From NCBI GenBank assembly GCA_024400665.1, contig JAKSML010000019.1, positions 1-34,336 on the forward strand: 34,336 bases of DNA, read 5' to 3'. Shown here piece by piece: positions 6,063 to 13,138 of the stretch. This stretch comes from Bacteroidales bacterium (lineage in GTDB: Bacteria; Bacteroidota; Bacteroidia; Bacteroidales; P3). The notes under the pieces are model-generated. The model saw only the letters and a list, made by a program, of their open reading frames with translations. It made no database searches and had not been told where the DNA came from. How positions within the stretch are numbered: position 1 is the stretch's first letter; each line of letters opens with the position of its first letter. A program made the position numbers and the translations under genes.

Positions 6063-8213
6063 ATGAAAAGATTGCTCCTTTTCGCATTAACGCTGGCTTT
6101 GACGGCTGGCGTTTTTGCGCAGAATAAGATGCTCAGCAGCAAGCAGCTTATGACCCGCGGCCTCTATCCGCAGGCTCCGATAAGAAACCTTCAGTTTGTG
6201 GGCAACACCAACCAGATTGCCTACATACAGGATGACGTCCTCTATATGGGTCAGCCCGGCAAGGTCAAGCCCACCACCATCCTCAGCACCCTCAACATCA
6301 CAGTTGCGGCTGTTGGCAAAGATGGCTGGAGCCGTCCTCCCCAGGTCACTTTCGTCAATGCCAAAGAAATCCGCTTCATGGAAGAAGGCGAGATTATGCA
6401 GTACAACATAGCCAAGAAGACCCTCGTCTCCTTGGGCAGAATTGCCACCGATGAAGAGGCCGCGCATCTCGATGTGGAGAAGAACGGCTATAAGACTGCC
6501 TACACTGTCGGCACCAACCTCTATGTCAAGAACGGCGACAAGGTCTTTGCCATCGAAGACCCCGACCAGGACATCGTCTATGGCCAGTCCGTCCATCGCA
6601 ACGAGTTCGGCATCGAGAAGGGCACCTTCTGGTCGCCCAAGGGCAATTATCTGGCTTTCTACCGCATGGACCAGTCCATGGTCACCGACTACCCCCTTGT
6701 CAACACCACAGCACGCATCGCCCGCGAGCAGCCTTTTAAATACCCCATGGCCGGCATGAAGAGCCACGAGGTGACCCTCGGTGTCTATAACCCCGCCAAC
6801 GACAACATCGTCTATATGGACACGCGCCGCGACGAGAGCGTTGCCGAGCGCGAGATGTACCTCACCAACATCTGCTGGAACCCCACGGAGGAATACATCT
6901 ATATTGCCAAAATCAACCGCGAGCAGAACCACATGTGGCTTGAACGCTATTCTGCCCAGGATGGCGAGTTCGACACCGTCCTCTTTGAGGAGCAGAACCC
7001 GCGCTATGTTGAGCCCTGCGACGCCATGATCTTCCTCCCCAACAACCCCGAGCAGTTCCTCTGGTTCAGCATGAGAGACGGCTACAAGCACCTCTATCTC
7101 TACAACACAGATGGCGAGATGCTCCGCCAGGTGACCCAGGGCGCGTATGAGGTGGAAGGCTTCATCGGCTTCGACGCCAAGTGCGAGAACATCTTCGTCT
7201 ATGCCAACAAGGACGGCCTCACTGGCCGCTATGCCTATAAGGTCAACCTCGCCACGGGTGCAATGACCCTCCTCACCCCCGAGCACGGCACCCACAGCGT
7301 CATCGTCAGCAACGACGGCAGCACCATCATCGACATGTTCAGCAGCGTCGATAACCCCGGCTGCGCACAGGTCCGCGACATCAAGAAAAACAGGCTCCTC
7401 AGCACGCTCTATCAGCTCGACAACCCCTTGGCCGACTATGCCATGCCCGGCATCGAGATGGGCACCATCAAGGCCGCCGACGGCGTGACCGACCTCTACT
7501 ATCGCCTCATCACCCCTCCCAACATGGACAAGAGCAAGAAGTATCCCACCCTCGTCTATGTCTATGGCGGCCCTCACAGCCAGCTGGTCACGGATGACTG
7601 GCTGGGCGGCGGCAACCTCTATTTCCTCTACCTCGCCCAGCAGGGCTATGTCGTCTTCACCGTCGATAACCGCGGCACCGACAACCGTGGCTTCGAGTTC
7701 GAGAGCTGCACCCATCGCCAGCTCGGCACCATCGAGATGGCCGACCAGATGGAAGGCGTCAAATACCTCCAGTCGCTGCCCTACGTCGATCAAGACCGCA
7801 TGGGCGTGGAAGGCTGGAGCTTCGGCGGCTTCATGACTATCACCATGAAACTTGCCCACCCCGAAATCTTCAAGGTGGGTTGCGCAGGCGGTCCCGTCAT
7901 CGACTGGAAATGGTACGAAGTTATGTACGGCGAGCGCTATATGGACATGCCTGATGAGAACCCCGAAGGCTATGCCAACAACGCCCTCACCGCCAAGGCC
8001 AAAGACCTTGAAGGTCGTCTCCTCGTCATCCACGGAGCAGAAGACAACACCGTTGTGTGGCAGAACAGCATCGAGTTTATCGATGCCTGCATCAAGGCTG
8101 GCAAGCAGGTCGATTACTTCATCTATCCCCACCACGAGCACAACGTGCGTGGCTACGACCGCATCCACCTCTACGAGAAGATGTTCGACTACTACGAGAC
8201 TTTCTTGAAATAA
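6063..8213 (+). CDS. Dipeptidyl peptidase IV (family S9B)
   Basis: 716 residues from ATG 6063; an upstream TTG at 6033 would place extra residues before the signal peptide and is rejected. Residues 1-19 are a signal peptide ending VFAQ. Residues about 60-470 form the beta-propeller domain and include EFGIEKGTFWSP and YRMDQSMVTDYP, where the substrate N-terminus is usually gripped. The hydrolase domain carries GWSFGG with Ser586, Asp661 (GAEDNT) and His693 (HHEHN); the 75- and 32-residue spacings fit bacterial DPP IV. It removes X-Pro (and X-Ala) dipeptides from peptides, probably in the periplasm, feeding amino-acid uptake. It has no T9SS tail. The gene starts 14 bases after the glycosyltransferase stop. 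Confidence 0.92.
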   Translation: MKRLLLFALTLALTAGVFAQNKMLSSKQLMTRGLYPQAPIRNLQFVGNTNQIAYIQDDVLYMGQPGKVKPTTILSTLNITVAAVGKDGWSRPPQVTFVNAKEIRFMEEGEIMQYNIAKKTLVSLGRIATDEEAAHLDVEKNGYKTAYTVGTNLYVKNGDKVFAIEDPDQDIVYGQSVHRNEFGIEKGTFWSPKGNYLAFYRMDQSMVTDYPLVNTTARIAREQPFKYPMAGMKSHEVTLGVYNPANDNIVYMDTRRDESVAEREMYLTNICWNPTEEYIYIAKINREQNHMWLERYSAQDGEFDTVLFEEQNPRYVEPCDAMIFLPNNPEQFLWFSMRDGYKHLYLYNTDGEMLRQVTQGAYEVEGFIGFDAKCENIFVYANKDGLTGRYAYKVNLATGAMTLLTPEHGTHSVIVSNDGSTIIDMFSSVDNPGCAQVRDIKKNRLLSTLYQLDNPLADYAMPGIEMGTIKAADGVTDLYYRLITPPNMDKSKKYPTLVYVYGGPHSQLVTDDWLGGGNLYFLYLAQQGYVVFTVDNRGTDNRGFEFESCTHRQLGTIEMADQMEGVKYLQSLPYVDQDRMGVEGWSFGGFMTITMKLAHPEIFKVGCAGGPVIDWKWYEVMYGERYMDMPDENPEGYANNALTAKAKDLEGRLLVIHGAEDNTVVWQNSIEFIDACIKAGKQVDYFIYPHHEHNVRGYDRIHLYEKMFDYYETFLK

Positions 8214-8220
8214 TAGTAAT

Positions 8221-8283
8221 CAGTGAACAGTGATCAGTGAACGGTGAAGAAACATTTGCCCGATAACTCATCACTGTTCACTG
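8221..8283. repeat. Perfect 14-bp inverted repeat after DPP IV gene
   Basis: CAGTGAACAGTGAT (8221-8234) and ATCACTGTTCACTG (8270-8283) are exact reverse complements 35 bases apart, with a further partial copy CAGTGAACGGTG inside the loop. There is no T-run, so it is not a textbook terminator, though it may stabilise or end the DPP IV mRNA. It directly abuts the restriction-enzyme remnant. Confidence 0.8.
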
Positions 8284-8487
8284 GCTATAAAGGATATTCA
8301 AGAAAAGGTGTCGAACATTGCTTCAACGATAATTGATGGAATCTATAACCATTGTAATACGAGTGTATTAGAATCTGAAATCGACCACCTCGTCTATCAC
8401 CTCTACGACCTCACCTACGATGAAGTCCTGATTATCGACCCAGAGACACCCATCGCCCGTGAGCAGTACGAATCTTTCAAGGAATAA
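8284..8487 (+). pseudogene. C-terminal remnant of a restriction-modification enzyme (Eco57I/type IIG style)
   Basis: An open frame without a start codon encodes about 67 residues ending in TAA 8485-8487. It contains ESEIDHLVYHLYDLTYDEV, a close match to the typical end of Eco57I-type methylase-endonucleases (EIDxLVYxLYxLTxxE). Upstream, the same frame meets a stop within the inverted repeat, and no methylase motifs are present in the window. The rest of the enzyme was presumably deleted when neighbouring DNA was rearranged. The assignment rests on this one C-terminal signature. Confidence 0.65.
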
Positions 8488-8633
8488 TCATTTTTCAAAC
8501 GACTTATAACATGTGCAGATTGGTGCAAATCGGCAAGTACCATCCCGAATGGATTGTATCCTAATAAAAAACAAAAGACATATTTTACTGAATATCAATA
8601 ATATGCCCCCCCCACAAAAAATAAGAAAAAAAA

Positions 8634-8665
8634 TATGTTATATATGAGAAAAAAGTGTAACTTTG
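8634..8665 (+). promoter_or_regulatory. Housekeeping promoter of the broken FN3 gene
   Basis: TAACTTTG (8658-8665) matches TAnnTTTG, with TATG 20 bases upstream as a weak -33 element. A run of eight C lies at about 8605-8612, upstream of the promoter. Transcription would start near 8670, leaving a leader of about 165 bases before ATG 8835. Confidence 0.6.
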
Positions 8666-8689
8666 CAGCACAAAAACAATGTAGCTGAA

Positions 8690-8751
8690 AGATGGGCTAA
8701 CGGGTTCTGCCCATTCGGGAGGCTAAAATGATTTTATAGAACCCACCACAA
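8690..8751 (+). other. Structured leader candidate with GGGTTCT/AGAACCC arms
   Basis: Within the transcribed leader, GATGGGC can pair with GCCCATT, and GGGTTCT (8702-8708) with AGAACCC (8738-8744). The second arm belongs to TTTATAGAACCCACC, a short sequence also found at 26087-26098 and, with small changes, at 24829-24846 and inverted near 10190. It may be a structured 5' leader or one end of a short repeat. It matches no riboswitch known to me. Confidence 0.35.
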
Positions 8752-8834
8752 GCAATTATACACCCAACAGAGTCACCTACACTCCAAGTAGTGATTGCAG
8801 AGTTGAATATTAACCATATAAAATACAATATGTT

Positions 8835-10184
8835 ATGAAGAAGTTGATTTTTATTTTTTTGGTACTTGTTGCAGGATCGATGTCGGCACAGCGGGTCTCT
8901 CATCCGAAGGATACATTGGAGAGACCGGATGTGACATATATGGTATAACTTATGGTTTGATTCGATAGATTGTCCACTGGCGAATCATCGAGAATGTCGT
9001 GGCTTGTGGTTTGATAGGCAGCACTATTTGGAGGTTTCCAATTACTTTAACACTTCAACTCCCATAAAGTTGGCTGGTATAGCCATAGCTATGTGGACAC
9101 ATCAAGACCCCCTATGCGGCTACCTCTGGTCGGAGAACGGCGATGGGGGAGCTTATCATGTTGATGATACAACTTTTGACAATTGGGAAGAGTATCTGAG
9201 GCTGTACCAGTGATGGACAGCGGATTGGTGATGATTGCGGCGAATGGCTACAATGCTCTTGACACGGCACGCTGCATGAAAGTCTTCTCTCTTTGGGATG
9301 ATTGGCTTGACATTGATTTACATAATCTTGACACAACATCGGTTAGGTGTCGCATCGTGCCCGTCTATGAGACCTTTTTCGAGAAATCGATAGAGGTAGA
9401 GGGCGAATTTATAGTCTCGGCTACGAACAACCATAGTATCTTGGATCTTGAGACCCACACCTTCCATGGGTATGACGTAATGCCGATAACAATATCTACG
9501 AAGACTATTAACAACCCTAACTGTTGGACGCAGCATTATTACTACAAGATACTGCACGGCGATGGCAGATGGCTGTACCGCGATAAAGGCGACCTCTTCT
9601 GCATTTTTCCCATTATCGACACCACGGGGTCGTATCGCGTGCCGGATTCCTGCAAAGGAGTTCGCAACTTCGGGATGCCTTACCAGGATTCCAACTATGC
9701 CTATTTGACGTGGGATCGAGGCCGTTTCAACCAAACATGGCAGGTGGCTTACGGTCCTGCCGAAGACTCGGTGGAGAGCTATACGGTGGAGCCCTGCACG
9801 ACAGAGAGTTTTATGCTGCGCGGCCTCACCCCAGGGGTGGAGTATGCCGCACGAGTGCGCGGCACCTGCTTCGAAGGCGAGGCCTTCAGTGAATGGAGCG
9901 ACACGGTACGCTTCGTCCGCCATACCGGTACCGAGGGGATTGCCTCACAGCTAACGCCCTATATCAGCCTCTCGCCTAATCCTGCCAGCAGCAGAGTGGT
10001 GGTGGCCTCGTCGGCAGCACTTCGCCGCGTCACCCTTTACGACCTTCAGGGGCATGCGGTTTACGACCAGGATGCTACAGGCTTCACTGTCGAAATAGAT
10101 GTGCAGTCCTTTTCTTCGGGTCTCTATATTGTAGCCGTCATTACCTCCCAAGGTCTTATCACGCAGAAGCTTACGATTGAGTAA
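8835..10184 (+). pseudogene. T9SS-secreted FN3-domain protein, broken by two frameshifts
   Basis: The coding sense runs through three frames. Frame 1 (8835-8948) gives a signal peptide, MKKLIFIFLVLVAGSMSAQ. Frame 2 (8941-9213) continues smoothly with WYNLWFDSIDCPLANHREC. Frame 3 (9183-10184) continues with VMDSGLVMIAANGYNALD. The joined protein would be about 445 residues: a ~235-residue N-terminal domain of unknown type, one FN3 module (LTWDRGRFNQTWQVAYGPAED), and a T9SS type A sorting domain starting SLSPNPASSRV and ending with basic and hydrophobic residues. The shifts fall near TATATA (about 8940) and near 9207-9212. With no shift the product stops after 37 residues. Genuine decay and sequencing error are both possible. 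Confidence 0.8.
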
Positions 10185-10323
10185 TGAATAATGGTGGGTT
10201 CTACAAATGTCTTTTAGGCTTTGTAGTTTGCTATTGCAAATTTACAGTCCAATGCTGAGCTTGCTCAGCGAGGAGGAGTTGCTTATTTTCGAATTTATAG
10301 ATCCACCTTCAGATAGTTATGAT

Positions 10324-10361
10324 AAAAGGCTGGCCTCAGATAGTTGTGAGGTCAGCCTTTT
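10324..10361. terminator. Bidirectional terminator between convergent genes
   Basis: AAAAGGCTGGCCTCA pairs with TGAGGTCAGCCTTTT (one G-T pair) around a short loop, with A-rich and T-rich flanks on either side. It lies between the + strand FN3 pseudogene and the minus strand yidD gene, so it can end both transcripts. Confidence 0.85.
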
Positions 10362-10390
10362 TATATGGTAACTGCTATAGAGGGTATCGT

Positions 10391-10675
10391 TTAGGGCACC
10401 GGGTCGTAGCCCGAGCCGCCCCAGGGGTTGCAGCGGAGGATGCGTTTGAGTGCGAGCCAGCCGCCTTTGAAAGGACCGTATTTCTTGATAGCCTCCACCG
10501 CATACTGCGAGCAGGTGGGAGTGTAGCGGCAGGCAGCGGGGGTGAGCGGCGAGATGCAGTGACGGTAGAACCATATCAGCCCGAGCATCACCTTGGAGAG
10601 TATCGTGCTGACAAGCGTCCAAAGTGAATAGACGCCTTTGCACAAAGCGTTCCAAAAAGCTGTCAGGGTTTGCAT
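10391..10675 (-). CDS. yidD: Membrane protein insertion efficiency factor YidD
   Basis: 94 residues with the YidD signature near the C-terminus: a [19 protein letters not shown] segment, then [17 protein letters not shown]. The N-terminal ~25 residues form a hydrophobic/amphipathic segment. YidD assists YidC-mediated insertion of inner-membrane proteins. It follows rnpA as in most bacteria, but here 128 bases apart, and the gap holds AATTGAGAATT-type repeats and two copies of GGGGCGGGAGCC. Confidence 0.93.
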   Translation of the reverse strand: MQTLTAFWNALCKGVYSLWTLVSTILSKVMLGLIWFYRHCISPLTPAACRYTPTCSQYAVEAIKKYGPFKGGWLALKRILRCNPWGGSGYDPVP

Positions 10676-10680
10676 CAGTT

Positions 10681-10785
10681 TTTAATTGAGAATTGATAAT
10701 TGAGAATTGATAATTGGGGCGGGAGCCGGTTTTAGTTAAGGGTTAGGAGTGAGAATTGGGGCGGGAGCCATCTCGTAGAGATGCG
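10681..10785. repeat. AATTGAGAATT repeats and GGGGCGGGAGCC motif pair
   Basis: The rnpA-yidD gap contains two AATTGAGAATTGAT units, the motif GGGGCGGGAGCCGG (10716-10729), a second GAGAATTGGGGCGGGAGCC (about 10751-10769), and a small hairpin CATCTC-GTA-GAGATG. The reverse complement CCGGCTCCCGCCC also occurs at 24065-24078 and 26256-26269, again next to AATTCTTAATT- or ATTCATT-type repeats. Confidence 0.65.
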
Positions 10786-10803
10786 GCGCGCCACGTGTGT
10801 ACT

Positions 10804-11205
10804 CTAGTCACCAGTCTCGGCGGTGATGCCGTGCAGCAGCGCCGAGGTGATTTTGTCGAACTTGTGGTAAAGCACCCAAAAGTCCAAAAAATCGTTGTGG
10901 ACGTAGTTCACAGCCAGAAGCAGCCCCACTTGGCGCTCTTCCAGCAGTTCGTACAGCTCTGGCTTGTGGAGGCGGTAGCATTCGCGTGTGAGCCGCTTCA
11001 CGCGGTTGCGGTCAACGGCATGGTGGAATTTCTTCTTAGAGGTTGCGATGAGCACCTGCGCGGGCACGTTGGCGGGCAGCATCTCTTTGGGACAGAGCTT
11101 CCAGTGTATGCTGAAAGGAAACACCATCATGCGGTGCCCTGTCCGAAAAAGGTCGTCCATCAGCTTCTCGCTGCAAAGACGTTCCTGCTTGCCGAAGGTC
11201 TGCAT
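10804..11205 (-). CDS. rnpA: Ribonuclease P protein component
   Basis: 133 residues. TFGKQERLCSE is the common start of the Bacteroidota protein, and the basic RNA-binding signature is RNRVKRLTREC. The SKKKFHHAVDRNR segment precedes it, as in all RnpA proteins. It binds the RNase P RNA and helps cleave 5' leaders from pre-tRNA. The start lies 7 bases after the hemD-like stop, consistent with one transcript. The C-terminus extends by about 20 residues past the conserved core. Confidence 0.95.
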   Translation of the reverse strand: MQTFGKQERLCSEKLMDDLFRTGHRMMVFPFSIHWKLCPKEMLPANVPAQVLIATSKKKFHHAVDRNRVKRLTRECYRLHKPELYELLEERQVGLLLAVNYVHNDFLDFWVLYHKFDKITSALLHGITAETGD

Positions 11206-11212
11206 GGGCGCG

Positions 11213-12241
11213 TTACTTTTCTTCCACCTTTTTGGTTCTCACTCTTGTGGAGGATTCCTTAGGCTCTTTGGCGGTCTTGCCTTCGGTGGCGGTTTTGGCC
11301 TCTTTGGCCTCCTTGGCGGCCTGACGTTCGGCGCGGCGGGCAGCGGCAGCGGCCTTGCGTTCTTCTTGCAGCTGCTTGTATTTGGCCTTGTTGGCAAATA
11401 CCGACTTGCTCTTGCGGGTGGTGGAGGCAGCGGTGCTGCGGGGGGAGTGTCCGAGCTCTTTCTTGAGGGCTGAGGGACGGGAGAGGACGGCTTCGTCCTG
11501 GCCTTTGCCGTTGATATAGTTTTCGAGGGCCATAGCCATGGATGGCGAGGTCTTGGTGGGTGCTGCGATGGTGAGCTTGATGCCGGCGGCTTTGAGGGCG
11601 GAATGGGTGGAAGCGCCGAAGGCGGCAATCATGATATTGCTGTCGGCCACATCGGGGAAGTTTTGGAGAAGGGAGCGCACTCCGATGGGCGAGAAGAGGC
11701 AGATCATGTCGAAGTCTTTGAGATTGAAATGCTTCAGGTCGCGTGGCACGGAGGTGTACATGGTGGCCTTGGTATATTTGAATTTGGCTTTGTCGAGAGC
11801 CTTGGTGTATTCGGTCTGTTTCTCGTCGGAGCAGGGGAAGAGGAACTTCTCTTCGCGGTGTTTGCCGAGGAGCTCGACGAGCTCGGAGAAGTACTGGTTG
11901 CCGAAGAATATTTTACGTTTGCGGTACTGGATATAGTTCTGCAGGTAGAGGGCGATGGCCTCGGAGGAGCAGAAGTATTTCATCGTGTCCGGGATGATTT
12001 CTCGCAGCTCTTTGGCGAGGCGGAAAAAGTGATCGACGGAGTTCTTGCTGTTGAAGATGATGGCGGTGTAGTCGGAGAGGTGGATGCGCGATTTGCGGAA
12101 TTCGGATGCGGTGAGGCCCACCACTTCAAAAAATTTATAAAAAGTGAGTTCGACACCGTGTTTTGTGATGAGATTTTTGTACGGAGACTTCTCCAAATCG
12201 GTGGGTTCGGGCTGCGAAATCAAAATTTTCTTCAGTTTCAT
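11213..12241 (-). CDS. hemD: Uroporphyrinogen-III synthase-like protein with basic C-terminal tail
   Basis: 342 residues. Residues 1 to about 245 have the two-lobed HemD pattern: KILISQPEP at the start, a DYTAIIFNSKNSVDHF segment, FSPIGVRSLLQNFPD, and AFGASTHSALKAAGIK near the end. HemD closes hydroxymethylbilane into uroporphyrinogen III in haem synthesis. The last ~95 residues are a low-complexity tail rich in Lys, Ala, Glu and Arg (for example EERKAAAAARRAERQAAKE), probably helical and highly charged. In Bacteroidota this gene usually sits between a DUF4271 gene and rnpA, as here. The catalytic role is inferred from family; no other haem genes are in the window. Confidence 0.8.
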   Translation of the reverse strand: MKLKKILISQPEPTDLEKSPYKNLITKHGVELTFYKFFEVVGLTASEFRKSRIHLSDYTAIIFNSKNSVDHFFRLAKELREIIPDTMKYFCSSEAIALYLQNYIQYRKRKIFFGNQYFSELVELLGKHREEKFLFPCSDEKQTEYTKALDKAKFKYTKATMYTSVPRDLKHFNLKDFDMICLFSPIGVRSLLQNFPDVADSNIMIAAFGASTHSALKAAGIKLTIAAPTKTSPSMAMALENYINGKGQDEAVLSRPSALKKELGHSPRSTAASTTRKSKSVFANKAKYKQLQEERKAAAAARRAERQAAKEAKEAKTATEGKTAKEPKESSTRVRTKKVEEK

Positions 12242-12271
12242 GAAATCTTTACTATTAACACAACTTCCTAA

Positions 12272-13135
12272 TTATAATGTCGATACGACCTTTGCCACGA
12301 TGACAATTGGTACGATTTCGAAGATGCAAAGATAATAAAATAAATAGAATTTTGGTGTTTTTGAGTTTGTTAAAATTATTTGCATTCCGCGAACAAGCCT
12401 AAAAAGGAACATCAAACCGATGATTCCGGCAAGGATGTAGAAGAAGATTCTGCCCATAGAGTCGGTGTAGCAGACGAAGAATGCAAAGGCTGCGGCGACG
12501 ATGCCGTAGAGGAGGTGGTAGATGTAGTTGCTGGAAAGGTATATGTGGACGGATTCGGGGTTGGCGAAGGCGTTGCCGATGAGGCGTATGATGCCGTTGC
12601 GTGAGTAATAGACGGCATAGCATGCCACGAGGAGGCCGAGGTAGCCGAGGATGTCGGCGAGGGTGTTGCTGCTGTGGGGGAAGAGGGCGCTGTAGCATAC
12701 CAGCGTGAGGGGTATGAGCACGATGAGGGCGATGGGGGCTTGGTCGAGGGCGTGGGTGAGGTTGGTGTCGCGGAGCATGCGGTCGAGGGTGCGGTGGTCG
12801 ATGGCTGATTTGAGCAGTTCGAGGAGGTTGATTTGCTTGCTCTTGATGTAGGTGCAGAGGAGGAAGATGGAGAGGATGATGAAGCCGAAGAACCAGCCAG
12901 GGGTGCCGTGATGCTGGATGGCGATCTCGTGCGAGTTCTGCACAGCCAGCTGGTGGTGGGTGAAGAGGCTCTTGTGCAGGGTCGGCTCTTTGGGGGCGGC
13001 CATGGGGAAGAGCGAGTCATAGATGCAGCAGTACTGGGCAGAGTCGGGAGCGAGGCTGCTGTCGGCGGCGAGGGCTGAGGCGCTGCTGTCGGCAAGGGCT
13101 GCGGGTATCGTGGTCGTGTCTATCTGTTGTAGCAT
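12272..13135 (-). CDS. DUF4271 integral membrane protein
   Basis: 287 residues. An N-terminal ~85-residue soluble, Ala/Ser-rich part is followed by about seven hydrophobic segments, beginning near GWFFGFIILSIFLLCTYI. The end, KFYLFYYLCIFEIVPIVIV, is the hallmark of DUF4271. Function is unknown, but its constant place upstream of the hemD-like gene suggests shared expression. It begins 3 bases after the peptidase stop and ends 30 bases before the hemD-like start. Confidence 0.85.
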   Translation of the reverse strand: MLQQIDTTTIPAALADSSASALAADSSLAPDSAQYCCIYDSLFPMAAPKEPTLHKSLFTHHQLAVQNSHEIAIQHHGTPGWFFGFIILSIFLLCTYIKSKQINLLELLKSAIDHRTLDRMLRDTNLTHALDQAPIALIVLIPLTLVCYSALFPHSSNTLADILGYLGLLVACYAVYYSRNGIIRLIGNAFANPESVHIYLSSNYIYHLLYGIVAAAFAFFVCYTDSMGRIFFYILAGIIGLMFLFRLVRGMQIILTNSKTPKFYLFYYLCIFEIVPIVIVAKVVSTL

Positions 13136-13138
13136 GGG

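Noticed and set aside
6087-8168. A 693-codon open frame on the minus strand opposite the DPP IV gene
   Set aside because: It exists because the real gene has strongly GC-biased third positions. Its translation is Val/Ala/Asp/Gly/His-rich with no family signature, and DPP IV has a full catalytic triad and signal peptide.
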